Shown: positions 16,439-25,395 of the stretch, piece by piece
How the letters are laid out: every line of letters starts with the position of its first letter
How positions within the stretch are numbered: position 1 is the stretch's first letter
Assembly (NCBI GenBank): GCA_002451155.1
Contig: DKBG01000016.1
Span: 15,201-53,922 of the forward strand
DNA from: Ignavibacteria bacterium UBA6906
Lineage (GTDB): Bacteria; Bacteroidota; Ignavibacteria; UBA10030; UBA6906
DNA: 38,722 nucleotides
Direction: 5' to 3'
Position numbers and translations under genes: made by a program
Notes under the pieces: generated by a model
The model's database searches: none
The model's input: the letters and a program-made list of their open reading frames with translations, nothing else
What the model was told of the DNA's origin: nothing

Positions 16439-18315
16439 AGGGGATCTCCACGCAACGTGCGGATCCGTTTCCTTGATGTGGCAACCCAGATCGAGGCGGG
16501 GAAATCTGTGAGAAGTTTCTCGTACGCAGCCAGCGCGGCCTTATGATCCTTCAAGCCGAACTCGAAAATTTCGGCGATTGTGAACTGAACCCTGTCGGTC
16601 GGCACACCAGCATTGCCGAAGCCGGACCCGAGACGTGTGTATGTGAGAATCGCCTCCCGGTAGAGTCCTGCATCCGCCTGCAGTGTTCCCACCGCCAGGA
16701 GCGCATCGGGTGCCAGTACTCCTCCGGGATCGTGCTCAACTATCTCGTTGAGAATTGCAATTGCTTCAGTGTTCTTGTGCTGGCGGGTGAGAAATTGAGC
16801 CCGCGCGTAACGCCGCAGGGCCTCCGGGGATACCGCCGCATTAGACTGGAGGAATGCCTGCAGCGCCAGGGCGTCGTTCGCATAATCAGCACGCAAGTTC
16901 ACGGTAATATCGCTCAACCGGTCTTGCGCTTCATGGAAGCGCCCCGCGAAGAAGTCCAGTTCGGCCAACCGCAGCCCCGCCTCGTCAGCCTGGTCTGGAG
17001 TGGCATCGCGCGCCGAACCCACGATGCGAAATTGTCCCGCTGCCCCGGCCGTGTCTCCCTGTGCTATCAGGACATTCCCGATCTTCAACGCAACATCGTA
17101 TCGGATCTGGGGAATACCGCTCACCCCTTCCTCCACGCGTCGGAATGACGCAATCGCCTGATCAAGATCAAAGAACTTCTCAAACTGGATGAGACCGATC
17201 TGGTAGTTTGATTTTGCTGACCATTCAGAGATAGGATAGTCCTCGATAATCCGTCTGAAAGAGAGCAGGGCATCTCTGTACCGGATCCCCCCTTCATTCC
17301 CGAGGGAAGAAGGAGCCTTCAGCGGTTGCGTGGCCGTGTCGACAACCGCTGCGAGGTCCTTCAGGGTCATTGCATACCCGAACCTTGCCGCCGGGAGTTT
17401 CTGCGGCGAAAGAGGGGTGGCGATCGCCACGCGATACGCTTCTGCCGCAATCGAAAAGGCACCTTCTCTCCGTGCTCGATCGGCAAATCCAAGTACTGTT
17501 ACCCCCTCCGATCGAAGAGATCGATCCAGGGAACGGTAGACCTCCAACGCACGGTCGTATTCCCTGCCCTCCAGGTAAAGCCACCCGAGCAATTCTTCAA
17601 GACGCGCGTCCGATCGATTCCCCTGTGCTTGGTGAACGGCCTCAATTGCCGCTGCACGTCCTTCCGGTTTTCCCGTGAAGAGCGCAAGACGCGACTGCAC
17701 AAGACTTCCCTGCGTGGGATTCATCTGGTACCACTGAATGAGTTCGAGGGCTGCTTCATGATACTCCATTGATACCGTGAGAAGCTGGACAAGCTCGAAC
17801 GTGAAGAGAGAGGAATCACGGCAGGCTGCTCTTCCCCGCCGGTAGACTTCCACCGCCCGGTCAAGAAGCCTGTTCTCCACCATGACGTTGGCAACGATAC
17901 GGTAGCGATTGGCATTCACGGCACCATATGTCACTGCAGAATCCCATTCTCGATACGCCTCTCCCTCCATTCCCGCCCGGTAGAAGACGCTGCCAAGCTG
18001 GGCCCGCAGGGCCGGGTTTTCAGGAGCGGCGGCAAGCTGTTCCTGCATCAGCGCAATGAGTTCATCATATTTCTTCAGCTGTGCGAGAACCCGTCGGAGG
18101 CCTTCAAAGTATGCGGGGGTGGACCGATACTGTTGGCGGAGTTCACGGTAGAGCGAGGCAGCTCTTTCGTAGTCTCCGGCTTGCTCTAGCCCCTGCGCCA
18201 ATCGAAACTTCGCGTCAGCCCCCGACGTCTGCGCGCACGCTGCAGATAGACCGGCAAGCAGCGACACGACGGAGAAGAGAAGCGGGAATACCAGATGGAT
18301 CGCGAAACGGATCAT
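16435..18315 (-). CDS. Exported TPR-repeat protein
   Basis: A 626-residue protein beginning with a signal peptide (IRFAIHLVFPLLFSVVSLL, cleavage near CAQ). The rest is helical repeats: clear TPRs near the N-terminus (for example AQGLEQAGDYERAASLYRE) and again in the middle and C-terminal thirds (DLDQAIASFRRV; DHKAALAAYEKLLTDFP). The C-terminal repeats resemble YbgF/BamD-type envelope TPRs. It is probably periplasmic or inner-face outer membrane. I prefer the ATG at 18315 because a strong -10 box ends six bases before it; a GTG at 18336 would add seven residues but lie upstream of the predicted transcript start. It overlaps the next gene by four bases. Confidence 0.8.
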   Translation of the reverse strand: MIRFAIHLVFPLLFSVVSLLAGLSAACAQTSGADAKFRLAQGLEQAGDYERAASLYRELRQQYRSTPAYFEGLRRVLAQLKKYDELIALMQEQLAAAPENPALRAQLGSVFYRAGMEGEAYREWDSAVTYGAVNANRYRIVANVMVENRLLDRAVEVYRRGRAACRDSSLFTFELVQLLTVSMEYHEAALELIQWYQMNPTQGSLVQSRLALFTGKPEGRAAAIEAVHQAQGNRSDARLEELLGWLYLEGREYDRALEVYRSLDRSLRSEGVTVLGFADRARREGAFSIAAEAYRVAIATPLSPQKLPAARFGYAMTLKDLAAVVDTATQPLKAPSSLGNEGGIRYRDALLSFRRIIEDYPISEWSAKSNYQIGLIQFEKFFDLDQAIASFRRVEEGVSGIPQIRYDVALKIGNVLIAQGDTAGAAGQFRIVGSARDATPDQADEAGLRLAELDFFAGRFHEAQDRLSDITVNLRADYANDALALQAFLQSNAAVSPEALRRYARAQFLTRQHKNTEAIAILNEIVEHDPGGVLAPDALLAVGTLQADAGLYREAILTYTRLGSGFGNAGVPTDRVQFTIAEIFEFGLKDHKAALAAYEKLLTDFPASIWVATSRKRIRTLRGDPL

Positions 18316-18321
18316 ACCAAC

Positions 18322-18349
18322 AATATACCAATTCACCGCCTCTCTTCAA
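18322..18349 (-). promoter_or_regulatory. Promoter of the exported TPR gene, possibly giving a leaderless mRNA
   Basis: TTGAAG (18344-18349) and TATATT (18322-18327) are 16 bp apart on the minus strand, matching the consensus at four and five of six positions. Only six bases separate the -10 box from the ATG at 18315, so initiation at the usual distance would begin at or next to the start codon. Confidence 0.5.
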
Positions 18350-18354
18350 CTGCC

Positions 18355-18383
18355 TTGCGGGACTCTGTGCATTTCTGTATCTT
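18355..18383 (+). promoter_or_regulatory. Candidate dxr-rseP promoter
   Basis: TTGCGG (18355-18360) and TATCTT (18378-18383) are 17 bp apart. The -35 element is only five bases from the -35 element of the divergent TPR promoter, so the two lie back to back. The match is moderate (three and four of six). Confidence 0.4.
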
Positions 18384-18416
18384 CATCTGTCACGGCACGG
18401 AAGCAGGTGATCGCTC

Positions 18417-19583
18417 ATGCGGAAGAAGAATATTGCGATTCTGGGATCGACCGGCTCCATCGGGTGCAGCACGCTGGAGGTCATTCGCCATCTCGCTGAT
18501 CGATTTCACGTTTCGTACCTCACAGCACACCGCAATATCGATCTGCTTACGGAACAGATCGCCCGTTTCAAGCCGCATGGTGTTGTGGTGCTTGAGGAAC
18601 GGAACGCCGCGGCACTACGGGAGCGGATCGGCACTGCAACAGAGATTCTCAGCGGCGTAGATGGCATTCTTGAGATCGTAACCCGCGCCGATGTGGATCT
18701 TGTTCTGAGTTCCCTGGTCGGTTTCGCAGGACTTGCACCAACGCTGGCCGCCATCAGGGCAGGAAAAGACATCGCGCTCGCGAACAAGGAAACACTGGTT
18801 GTCGGGGGCGAGATTATCATGAAGACTGTGCAGGAGAGCGGCGTCAGGCTCACCCCGGTGGATAGCGAGCACAGCGCAATCCTGCAGTGCCTGCAGGGTG
18901 AAGATCCGAAGAGCATCGGACGGCTGATTCTCACGGCCTCGGGCGGACCGTTTCTCCACCTCGACAGGAAGCACTTCGGCACGATCACGCGTGCTCAGGC
19001 TCTTAATCACCCGACCTGGAGAATGGGAAACAAGATTACGATCGATTCAGCAACTCTCATGAACAAGGGACTCGAGGTCATTGAAGCATTCTGGCTCTTC
19101 GGCATCCCGCACGAACAGATCGAGGTGGTGATTCACCCGCAGTCTATTATTCATTCCATGGTGGAATTTGTCGACGGATCAATCAAGGCGCAGCTCGGTG
19201 TGCCGGACATGAAGATCCCGATCCAGTACGCGCTGACCTACCCTGATCGACCTGCTGCACCCTACCGCCGGGTTGATTTCGGCGCGCTGCGGGAAATGAC
19301 GTTCTTCCCACCGGACCTGGAGAAGTTTCGGTGCCTGGCCCTCGCGTATCGTGCCCTGAAACGCGGCGGCACGGCCCCGGCCGTGCTGAATGCAGCAAAT
19401 GAGAGGGCGGTTGAGCTCTTCCTGGACGAGCGGATCCCCTTCAGCACCATACCGTCCCTTATTCAGGAAGCTCTCGAGGCCCACACTCCCGCGCCGGTAG
19501 TTACGATGGATGACCTGGTCCGCGCAGACCGGGAGGCTCGCGATTTTATCACACGGCACGCGTCTGCTGCCGTATCCTACTGA
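18417..19583 (+). CDS. dxr: 1-deoxy-D-xylulose 5-phosphate reductoisomerase
   Basis: This enzyme converts DXP to 2-C-methyl-D-erythritol 4-phosphate with NADPH, the first committed step of the non-mevalonate isoprenoid pathway. The 388-residue protein has the NADPH loop GSTGSIG (10-16), ANKETLV, the metal-binding PVDSEHSAI segment, TASGGPF and the flexible-lid region WRMGNKITIDSATLMNKGLEV. Length and motif order are those of full-length DXR. AGGTGA lies before the ATG at 18417. rseP starts nine bases after its stop; dxr-rseP is a common bacterial pairing, often with uppS and cdsA, which are absent here. Confidence 0.97.
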   Translation: MRKKNIAILGSTGSIGCSTLEVIRHLADRFHVSYLTAHRNIDLLTEQIARFKPHGVVVLEERNAAALRERIGTATEILSGVDGILEIVTRADVDLVLSSLVGFAGLAPTLAAIRAGKDIALANKETLVVGGEIIMKTVQESGVRLTPVDSEHSAILQCLQGEDPKSIGRLILTASGGPFLHLDRKHFGTITRAQALNHPTWRMGNKITIDSATLMNKGLEVIEAFWLFGIPHEQIEVVIHPQSIIHSMVEFVDGSIKAQLGVPDMKIPIQYALTYPDRPAAPYRRVDFGALREMTFFPPDLEKFRCLALAYRALKRGGTAPAVLNAANERAVELFLDERIPFSTIPSLIQEALEAHTPAPVVTMDDLVRADREARDFITRHASAAVSY

Positions 19584-19592
19584 AAGGCTCTC

Positions 19593-20909
19593 ATGCAGGT
19601 TCTTGAATATGTTTTCTATCTGATTGTCACCCTCGGCATTCTTGTCTTTGTGCATGAATTCGGACACTTCATTGCGGCAAAGATTACCGGCATGAGGGTT
19701 GAACGGTTTTCGATCGGCTTTCCTCCCCGCGCGTTCGGGAAAAAGATTGGAGACACCGACTATTGCGTCTCCTGGATTCCTCTTGGCGGATACGTCAAAA
19801 TCTCCGGAATGATCGACGAGAGCTTCGACGCAGACTACACTCAGCAGGCTGTTCAGCCGTATGAATTCCGCGCGAAGCCCATCTGGGCACGCATCCTTGT
19901 CATTTCCGCCGGCGTGATTATGAACATTGTGCTGGCAATCGCAATCTTCTGGGGGATCAACTACGACCGGGGAAAGACGGTCTGGGAGACCACCGAGATC
20001 GGGTACGTGGCCGATTCAAGCGCCGCACAGGGAGCCGGCTTGAAGAATGGAGATCGGGTCCTCCGCATCAATGGACGTCCTGTCGGCAACTGGGATCAAA
20101 TCTACACGGATATCTACATTGAAACCCTTGGAAGCGACGTCACAATCGATGTCTTGAGGGGGGGGACCAACGTTACGATTCTGATCCCCCGTGATTCAAT
20201 TCCGGATCCCGGGGTTCGCCCGCTCGGCATCATCCCTCCATCGACCGAAGTCCTCGTCACCCTGGTGGAGCCCGGGAAGCCGGCCGACCGGGCAGGGCTT
20301 AGACCGGGTGACATTCTGCTCTCCCTTGGAGGAACGACCCTGCAGTACGACGATCGCGTGAGGGAAATTGTACGGGCGCACGCGGGCAAAGAGCTTGAAG
20401 CACAATGGAAGCGGGGTGACGAGGTCCTCAAGGGGACGCTGACACCTTCGGCAGAAGGGCGAATCGGCATCTCGTACGGGGCGCGGTATACCGGCCCGGT
20501 GACGCATATCCAGTATACGGCCATCGAAGCACTCAGCAAAGGTGTCTCCGATGTCGGCGGGGCAGGCATTCTGCTGTTCAGGCAGATAGGACTCTTGATC
20601 ACGGGCAAAGTCTCCTTCTCCCAGTCCGTCGGTGGACCGATCCGCATCGCACAGGTCGCAACACAGAGCGCCGAGATGGGAGCAACGGCCTTCCTCGGCA
20701 CGCTGGCCCTGCTCAGCGTAAGCCTGGCCCTTCTTAACATACTTCCGTTCCCCGCGCTGGATGGGGGACATCTTGTTTTTATCGTCTATGAGGGACTGTT
20801 CCGACGCGAGATTCCCGTGAAGGTCAAACTTGCCCTGCAGAAAGCCGGCATTGCTCTGCTTCTTCTTTTTATGGCGTTTGTCCTCTACAACGACATTGTG
20901 CACTTCTGA
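19593..20909 (+). CDS. rseP: Site-2 zinc metalloprotease RseP with two PDZ domains
   Basis: An intramembrane protease that cleaves anti-sigma factors and signal-peptide remnants in the inner membrane. The 438-residue protein shows the zinc motif HEFGH (21-25) in the first membrane helix and the second active-site motif LDGGH (389-393) near the C-terminus. Between them lie two PDZ-like domains (about 120-205 and 210-290, the second containing AGLRPGDILLSLGG). AAAGG precedes the ATG. The ECF sigma/anti-sigma pair at 33447-34936 is a possible, but unproven, target pathway: its anti-sigma factor has the single membrane segment such substrates need. No stop-proximal terminator was seen in the 165-nt gap that follows. 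Confidence 0.96.
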   Translation: MQVLEYVFYLIVTLGILVFVHEFGHFIAAKITGMRVERFSIGFPPRAFGKKIGDTDYCVSWIPLGGYVKISGMIDESFDADYTQQAVQPYEFRAKPIWARILVISAGVIMNIVLAIAIFWGINYDRGKTVWETTEIGYVADSSAAQGAGLKNGDRVLRINGRPVGNWDQIYTDIYIETLGSDVTIDVLRGGTNVTILIPRDSIPDPGVRPLGIIPPSTEVLVTLVEPGKPADRAGLRPGDILLSLGGTTLQYDDRVREIVRAHAGKELEAQWKRGDEVLKGTLTPSAEGRIGISYGARYTGPVTHIQYTAIEALSKGVSDVGGAGILLFRQIGLLITGKVSFSQSVGGPIRIAQVATQSAEMGATAFLGTLALLSVSLALLNILPFPALDGGHLVFIVYEGLFRREIPVKVKLALQKAGIALLLLFMAFVLYNDIVHF

Positions 20910-21074
20910 TCGAACATCGTTCCGCCACTCTCCTGTACTCCGGCCGAGGGAAGAGCGCGACGTGACGCACTCCACACGGCGTGACCGCGCACAATCCATC
21001 GTTTGCACTAGTGTGATCAAATCCGTAAGTTGTGCGCACGCAACGGATCGTTCATCCTGGAAAGGAGAAATCCG

Positions 21075-22136
21075 ATGAGGATGCTGATACTCTGCAGCCT
21101 GCTCGCGGCCGGAGCATCACAGGCGCTGGCGCAGAAGATCCTGATCACCACAACCGCCGCCCCGCTTGAACAGGCAACGGTTTCAGATATCGATTTCATC
21201 CGATCAACGACACCGAAGTGGTTGTTCACGATCGATCTGAGGGACCAGCCGCAGGGAAACCAGCCGGCAGATGCCTTTCTGGAAATCCGCGGAGACATCG
21301 CGCTGACGAACGGCCGAAGCGTGCAGGATGTTCTCTATATGAAGACGAAACCATTCCTGCTTGATCCAGCGCGGACACTGACCAACCTTGACCTGCGCAA
21401 CCCGGATCTGAAGGACCTCTACATCTTTGACGAGAATAAATTGGAAGCCCTGGGGATCAAGGGGATCGCGCTCTCTGGTGCGCTTCTGCCCGCAGGCATC
21501 TATACGCTCCATGTTGTGGTCACCAAGATCCTGAACGGCCAGCCGACCGGTGAAATGTCCTCTGCGGACATCGTCTACATATTCCGCAACCCCTCCAGGG
21601 TGGAGCTCCTCTTTCCAATGGACGGAGACCGGGCGGTCAGCCCGTTCCCGCTGTTCCAGTGGCTGTATGACGGGCCCTCGTCGCAGCTGGCAATCTACGA
21701 GAAGCTTCCGGGACAGCAATCCCCCGAAGAAGCTGTTTCCGGCGTGCCAGTTCTTGAAACCAACGTTGATGGGACTGTTTTTCAATACCCCAGCGGCGGC
21801 GTACGAGCACTTCAGCCCGGAAAGACATATGTCTGGCGTGTCTCGGGACGAGCTCTGTCCGCGGGAGGGGGGAGTGAAGACATTCAAAGCTCACTCCGCT
21901 CATTTACGGTCTCCCGGAACGGGGGCGTGTCCTCCCTCTCTTCGCTGCTCGACGAGCTTGAGCAGGCTCTCGGTCCCAGGTACGAACCGGTATTTGATCG
22001 AATCAGGGAGCAGGGGCTCGCCTCAACCGGCTCGATCCAGTTGAACGGGATAACGATCACAACGGAGCAACTCCGACAACTGATCGAGGAAATTCGTGCG
22101 AATCCGGAGGCGGTCAGATCGGTACAGGTTCAGTAA
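21075..22136 (+). CDS. Exported protein of unknown function, first gene of the FecR-cyclase module
   Basis: I do not recognise this 353-residue protein as a named family. It has a clean signal peptide (MRMLILCSLLAAGASQALAQ). The middle part (about 60-180) is beta-rich and describes an extended domain ending in ADIVYIFRNPS. The part after about residue 180 (LLFPMDGDRAVSPFPLFQW and later GKTYVWRV) has the look of an Ig/FN3-like domain. The C-terminal 80 residues are helical and polar. The start at 21075 has AAAGGAG eight bases upstream. It lies 16 nt before the fecR-like gene and probably shares its transcript. Confidence 0.75.
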   Translation: MRMLILCSLLAAGASQALAQKILITTTAAPLEQATVSDIDFIRSTTPKWLFTIDLRDQPQGNQPADAFLEIRGDIALTNGRSVQDVLYMKTKPFLLDPARTLTNLDLRNPDLKDLYIFDENKLEALGIKGIALSGALLPAGIYTLHVVVTKILNGQPTGEMSSADIVYIFRNPSRVELLFPMDGDRAVSPFPLFQWLYDGPSSQLAIYEKLPGQQSPEEAVSGVPVLETNVDGTVFQYPSGGVRALQPGKTYVWRVSGRALSAGGGSEDIQSSLRSFTVSRNGGVSSLSSLLDELEQALGPRYEPVFDRIREQGLASTGSIQLNGITITTEQLRQLIEEIRANPEAVRSVQVQ

Positions 22137-22152
22137 AGAAATGAGGAATATC

Positions 22153-22857
22153 ATGAAGCCGACCCGAACTGCACTTCTCATGGTTATCCCGCTGTCCCTC
22201 TGCATTTACGGACAGCTCCGCGCGCAGCACGATCCGGCAATCGGTCTCCTGAGCAAGGTTATCCTCGATGTCAACCGAAAACCGGCTGGCGAAGACTGGG
22301 CGAAAGCCGAACGGGGAGAGACGCTTGATTCCGGAGACATGGTAAGCACTGGCGCGAAATCCCTCGCGGTTGTGAAGTTCAAAGACAACAGCCTTCTCCG
22401 CGTCCGGGAACGCTCTCGTGTAACGCTCACGGGATTCACGTCGGCCGGCGCATTCTCAAAGGATGTACGTATCGGCAGCGGCGCAATTGGATTCAGCGTA
22501 AAGAAGCAACAGCCGAACGAAGAATTTCGTTTCACCTCTCCGACGTCCGTCGCTTCCGTCCGTGGAACCATGGGGATCTTCGCCATTCAGGATACCTTTG
22601 ACATTCTGATTGTTACGGAAGGAGTCGTCAATCTGCGGAATATCCTGACTGACCAGAGTGTGGATGTTGAAGCTGGGAAAGTCGGCTTGTCCTATGCAAG
22701 CGGAAGGCTCGAGACCCGCCCGGCCACCGAGGGTGATCTTGAAGAGTTCCAGCAGGTGTTCGGCCGTGCGGAAGGAGAAACCGGCGGAAAACAGCTGAAA
22801 CTTCAGCTCCGCAATGAACGGGGCGAGATTCGAGAATTGATAATCGAGATAGAGTGA
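22153..22857 (+). CDS. Exported FecR-domain protein
   Basis: A 234-residue protein with a signal peptide (residues 1-24, ending QLRAQ) and a FecR domain. The domain reads: AKAERGETLDSGDMVSTGAKSLAVVKF-type core (about 50-78), the GSGAIGFSV strand (108-116), and SPTSVASVRGTMGIFAI (129-145), the most conserved block of the fold. Unlike classical FecR there is no cytoplasmic anti-sigma helix or membrane anchor, only the periplasmic domain with a polar tail. Such stand-alone FecR proteins often neighbour CHASE2 cyclases, as here. The start at 22153 follows GAGGAA by a few bases. Probably a periplasmic ligand-binding or assembly partner; role inferred from context. Confidence 0.87.
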   Translation: MKPTRTALLMVIPLSLCIYGQLRAQHDPAIGLLSKVILDVNRKPAGEDWAKAERGETLDSGDMVSTGAKSLAVVKFKDNSLLRVRERSRVTLTGFTSAGAFSKDVRIGSGAIGFSVKKQQPNEEFRFTSPTSVASVRGTMGIFAIQDTFDILIVTEGVVNLRNILTDQSVDVEAGKVGLSYASGRLETRPATEGDLEEFQQVFGRAEGETGGKQLKLQLRNERGEIRELIIEIE

Positions 22858-22869
22858 TCACCGCCTGAC

Positions 22870-22901
22870 CGGCAGAAACCTGTGTTTTCAGGGTGCTGCC
22901 G
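22870..22901 (+). promoter_or_regulatory. Intra-operon RNA hairpin upstream of the barrel gene
   Basis: CGGCAG (22870-22875) pairs with CTGCCG (22896-22901), and inside it CCTG (22879-22882) pairs with CAGG (22889-22892). This gives a symmetric 3x3 internal loop (AAA/GTG) and a 6-nt loop. The 126-nt gap also carries a direct repeat of CCGGCGTC. The downstream gene has no Shine-Dalgarno site, so the structure could affect its expression; a terminator of the fecR-like message is the alternative. Confidence 0.35.
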
Positions 22902-22983
22902 AGTAGGGTTCGGCCGGCGTCGGGGATCTCCGCCCTCCGGCGTCAAGCCGTGTGCATAATCATAGTCACCTCCCCTGAACCCT

Positions 22984-25392
22984 ATGATCGTCCGCCGCAC
23001 GCTCTTATGTGGAGTGCTGTGTTTCGTCTGTGCGGCACCATCCTTTTCTCAGGTCTCCACCCGACTTCTCTCCGCTGAACCGGCTGAGGCAAAAGCGGGA
23101 GAACCGGTTATCATCGTCGCGGAGATCCGGGAAGCCGCAACAGTCTCCTCTGTCACGCTTGCGTACCGCCCGTTTGGCGAAAGCCAGTACCACCTCGTGG
23201 AAATGGACCTCGTGGGAAACCGTGCCGGGGCAACACTCCCGGCAACCGCTGCCGTACCGCCCTTTATTGAATATTATATCGTCATCAGGGATCAATCCGG
23301 GACGCTGGACGTCTATCCTCAGGCCGAGGGACCCGATCCATTCACCAATCCTCCGGGAATCACGAAGCGAATCCTGGTGGCAGATACCCTTCCGTCTGAG
23401 TCTCATATTGTGTTCCTCAGTCCCGACCCCTCGTCGGTGCTTCTTCCGGATGATCTCGTAATTTCCCTTTCCCTTCTTCGTGTGGACTCTCTTATCGATC
23501 GCGCATACACCCGCATCCTGCTCGACGGTTCCGAGATCACGCAAAACGTGATCTTCAGCGGTGACCTTGTTGTCTATGTACCCGCGAACGCCGGCGTGCT
23601 CCTCCCGCCAGGTCTACACACCGTCACTGTGATGCTTTTTGACCGTCAGAACAACCTCGCGGCAACAGGCTCACTCTCGTTCAGCGTCCTCGGCGAGGGA
23701 ATGTCCGTCTCCGCGGAGGTTCCATCCCGGCCGCTTCTCTTTTCCGGATCAGCGAACGTTGAATCCCGACGGGAAAACGTCAGCGAGCATACACAGTGGT
23801 ACAATCGTGCCAGCGTTCAGGTCAGAGGGACCTACGGAGACATCCGCACTGTAGGGAATCTCTTCATCACCTCCGATGAGAGCCAGAATCGCCAACCGCA
23901 AAACCGGTATTATCTGAGCGTCGAGGTCCCGTGGCTGAGCCTTGAGGCAGGTGACGCCTACCCCGCTTTTCCGGATCTGATTCTGAGCAGCAAACGTATC
24001 CGTGGAGTGACGTCTTCCCTGAAGCTTGGGTTCTTTCATGTCGACGCTACCTATGGCTCCGTCAACCGTGCAATTGAGGGAACCGTAATCAGTACGTTCC
24101 CTGTTGACAGCCTTTCACGGGAACAGGCAGCCGACCCTACCGCCAGTTATTCGGACATTGGTGGGGGGTACTGGGGAAAGGGAGTCCCTGGCACGTACGC
24201 CCGGACTCTTTTCGCCCTCCGACCGAGTTTTGGTTCTCCAGAGTCCTTCCAGTGGGGATTCACCTGGCTCAACGCAAAAGACGACCCGTCATCCATTCGG
24301 TTCGGCATTCGACCGAAGGAGAACATCGTCCTCGGCACCGATCTCATCGCCCGATTCGACAACGGACGGGTGGAACTCGGTCTGCAGGGCGCGTTCAGTG
24401 CGTTTAATAGTGATATCTCAAGCGGCTCGTTTACCGACGCATATATTGACTCCGTCTACCCCGAGCAGGCCGGAGACATCCGAACACTTCGCGACCTTCT
24501 CGGAAACTACATCACCGTCAACGATAATTTCCGGCCGCTTTCTCTCGACTACCCCGCGACCATTGCCGCGGAGGGCCGTCTCGCAGCGAACTACTTCGAC
24601 CACTATCTCAGGCTGACTTACCTGTACAGGGGAGCGGACTATACGTCGTTCGGCCAATCCTACCTCCGGACGGACATACAGGGTGTGAATGCCAGCGATC
24701 GATTTCGGCTTTTCCAGAACAACGTGTTCGCCACCGTAGGATTCGAGCGGCTCTCTGACAACACGGCACGGACCAAACCGTCGACAACCGTGTTCACAAC
24801 ACTCAATGCGGCAATCAGCTACTACCCAACGACTGACTTCCCCGGCCTGACGCTGGGATACGCCCGGTACAGCAATGAGAATGATATCGCCCCTGATTCT
24901 CTGCTTTCAATCAGCGATGTGACAAATCGTCTCTCACTCCAATCCTTCTATACGTTTGAGTGGGGAACGACCCACACGCTTCTACTCAATCTCTCCTCCT
25001 CCGTCCGTACCGACCATACCAAAGCAGCTCAGAATGTCAATAATTTCGTCACCGTTATCGGGCTTACCACACGCTACAGGATCCCTCTGCAGACGGAGGT
25101 TTCTATCGGTGTCAACCTGAATGAACTTCCGGGGGCCACCCCAGCGACCAGCTCCCGGCTGGACTACACCTCCCTGAACTTCACCGCACGGTATGTTGCG
25201 GTCCCAAAGATTCTTACGCTCATTGGCACCATCGGACCGACGTTTGGAGATTTTGCCAGGACAACACTCGACGCGCGCGCAGAATGGGCATTCCTCGACC
25301 CGATGATGCTACTGTTTCAGGCGAGCTATTTCAATAACCGCGGAATTCCGAACGATACATTCGTGAGTCTCCGCTTTCTCTATACATACTGA
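22984..25392 (+). CDS. Large exported protein, predicted outer-membrane beta-barrel
   Basis: An 802-residue protein with a signal peptide (residues 1-22, ending PSFSQ). Residues about 25-230 form Ig-like beta domains (LSAEPAEAKAGEPVIIVAEI and a later LPPGLHTVTVML repeat). From about 250 to the end the sequence alternates aromatic and polar residues in amphipathic strands typical of a transmembrane barrel, ending in FVSLRFLYTY with a terminal aromatic as in BAM substrates. No TonB box or plug domain is seen. It sits between the fecR-like gene and the cyclase, three bases before the latter, so it is likely the outer-membrane element of the module. Specific function unknown. Confidence 0.75.
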   Translation: MIVRRTLLCGVLCFVCAAPSFSQVSTRLLSAEPAEAKAGEPVIIVAEIREAATVSSVTLAYRPFGESQYHLVEMDLVGNRAGATLPATAAVPPFIEYYIVIRDQSGTLDVYPQAEGPDPFTNPPGITKRILVADTLPSESHIVFLSPDPSSVLLPDDLVISLSLLRVDSLIDRAYTRILLDGSEITQNVIFSGDLVVYVPANAGVLLPPGLHTVTVMLFDRQNNLAATGSLSFSVLGEGMSVSAEVPSRPLLFSGSANVESRRENVSEHTQWYNRASVQVRGTYGDIRTVGNLFITSDESQNRQPQNRYYLSVEVPWLSLEAGDAYPAFPDLILSSKRIRGVTSSLKLGFFHVDATYGSVNRAIEGTVISTFPVDSLSREQAADPTASYSDIGGGYWGKGVPGTYARTLFALRPSFGSPESFQWGFTWLNAKDDPSSIRFGIRPKENIVLGTDLIARFDNGRVELGLQGAFSAFNSDISSGSFTDAYIDSVYPEQAGDIRTLRDLLGNYITVNDNFRPLSLDYPATIAAEGRLAANYFDHYLRLTYLYRGADYTSFGQSYLRTDIQGVNASDRFRLFQNNVFATVGFERLSDNTARTKPSTTVFTTLNAAISYYPTTDFPGLTLGYARYSNENDIAPDSLLSISDVTNRLSLQSFYTFEWGTTHTLLLNLSSSVRTDHTKAAQNVNNFVTVIGLTTRYRIPLQTEVSIGVNLNELPGATPATSSRLDYTSLNFTARYVAVPKILTLIGTIGPTFGDFARTTLDARAEWAFLDPMMLLFQASYFNNRGIPNDTFVSLRFLYTY

Positions 25393-25395
25393 TCT

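Noticed and set aside
22858..22983. Possible cyclic-di-GMP (GEMM-type) riboswitch before the barrel gene
   Set aside because: One hairpin (GCCGA-GTAGGGT-TCGGC) faintly recalls the second GEMM stem, but the conserved first-stem and junction sequences are missing.
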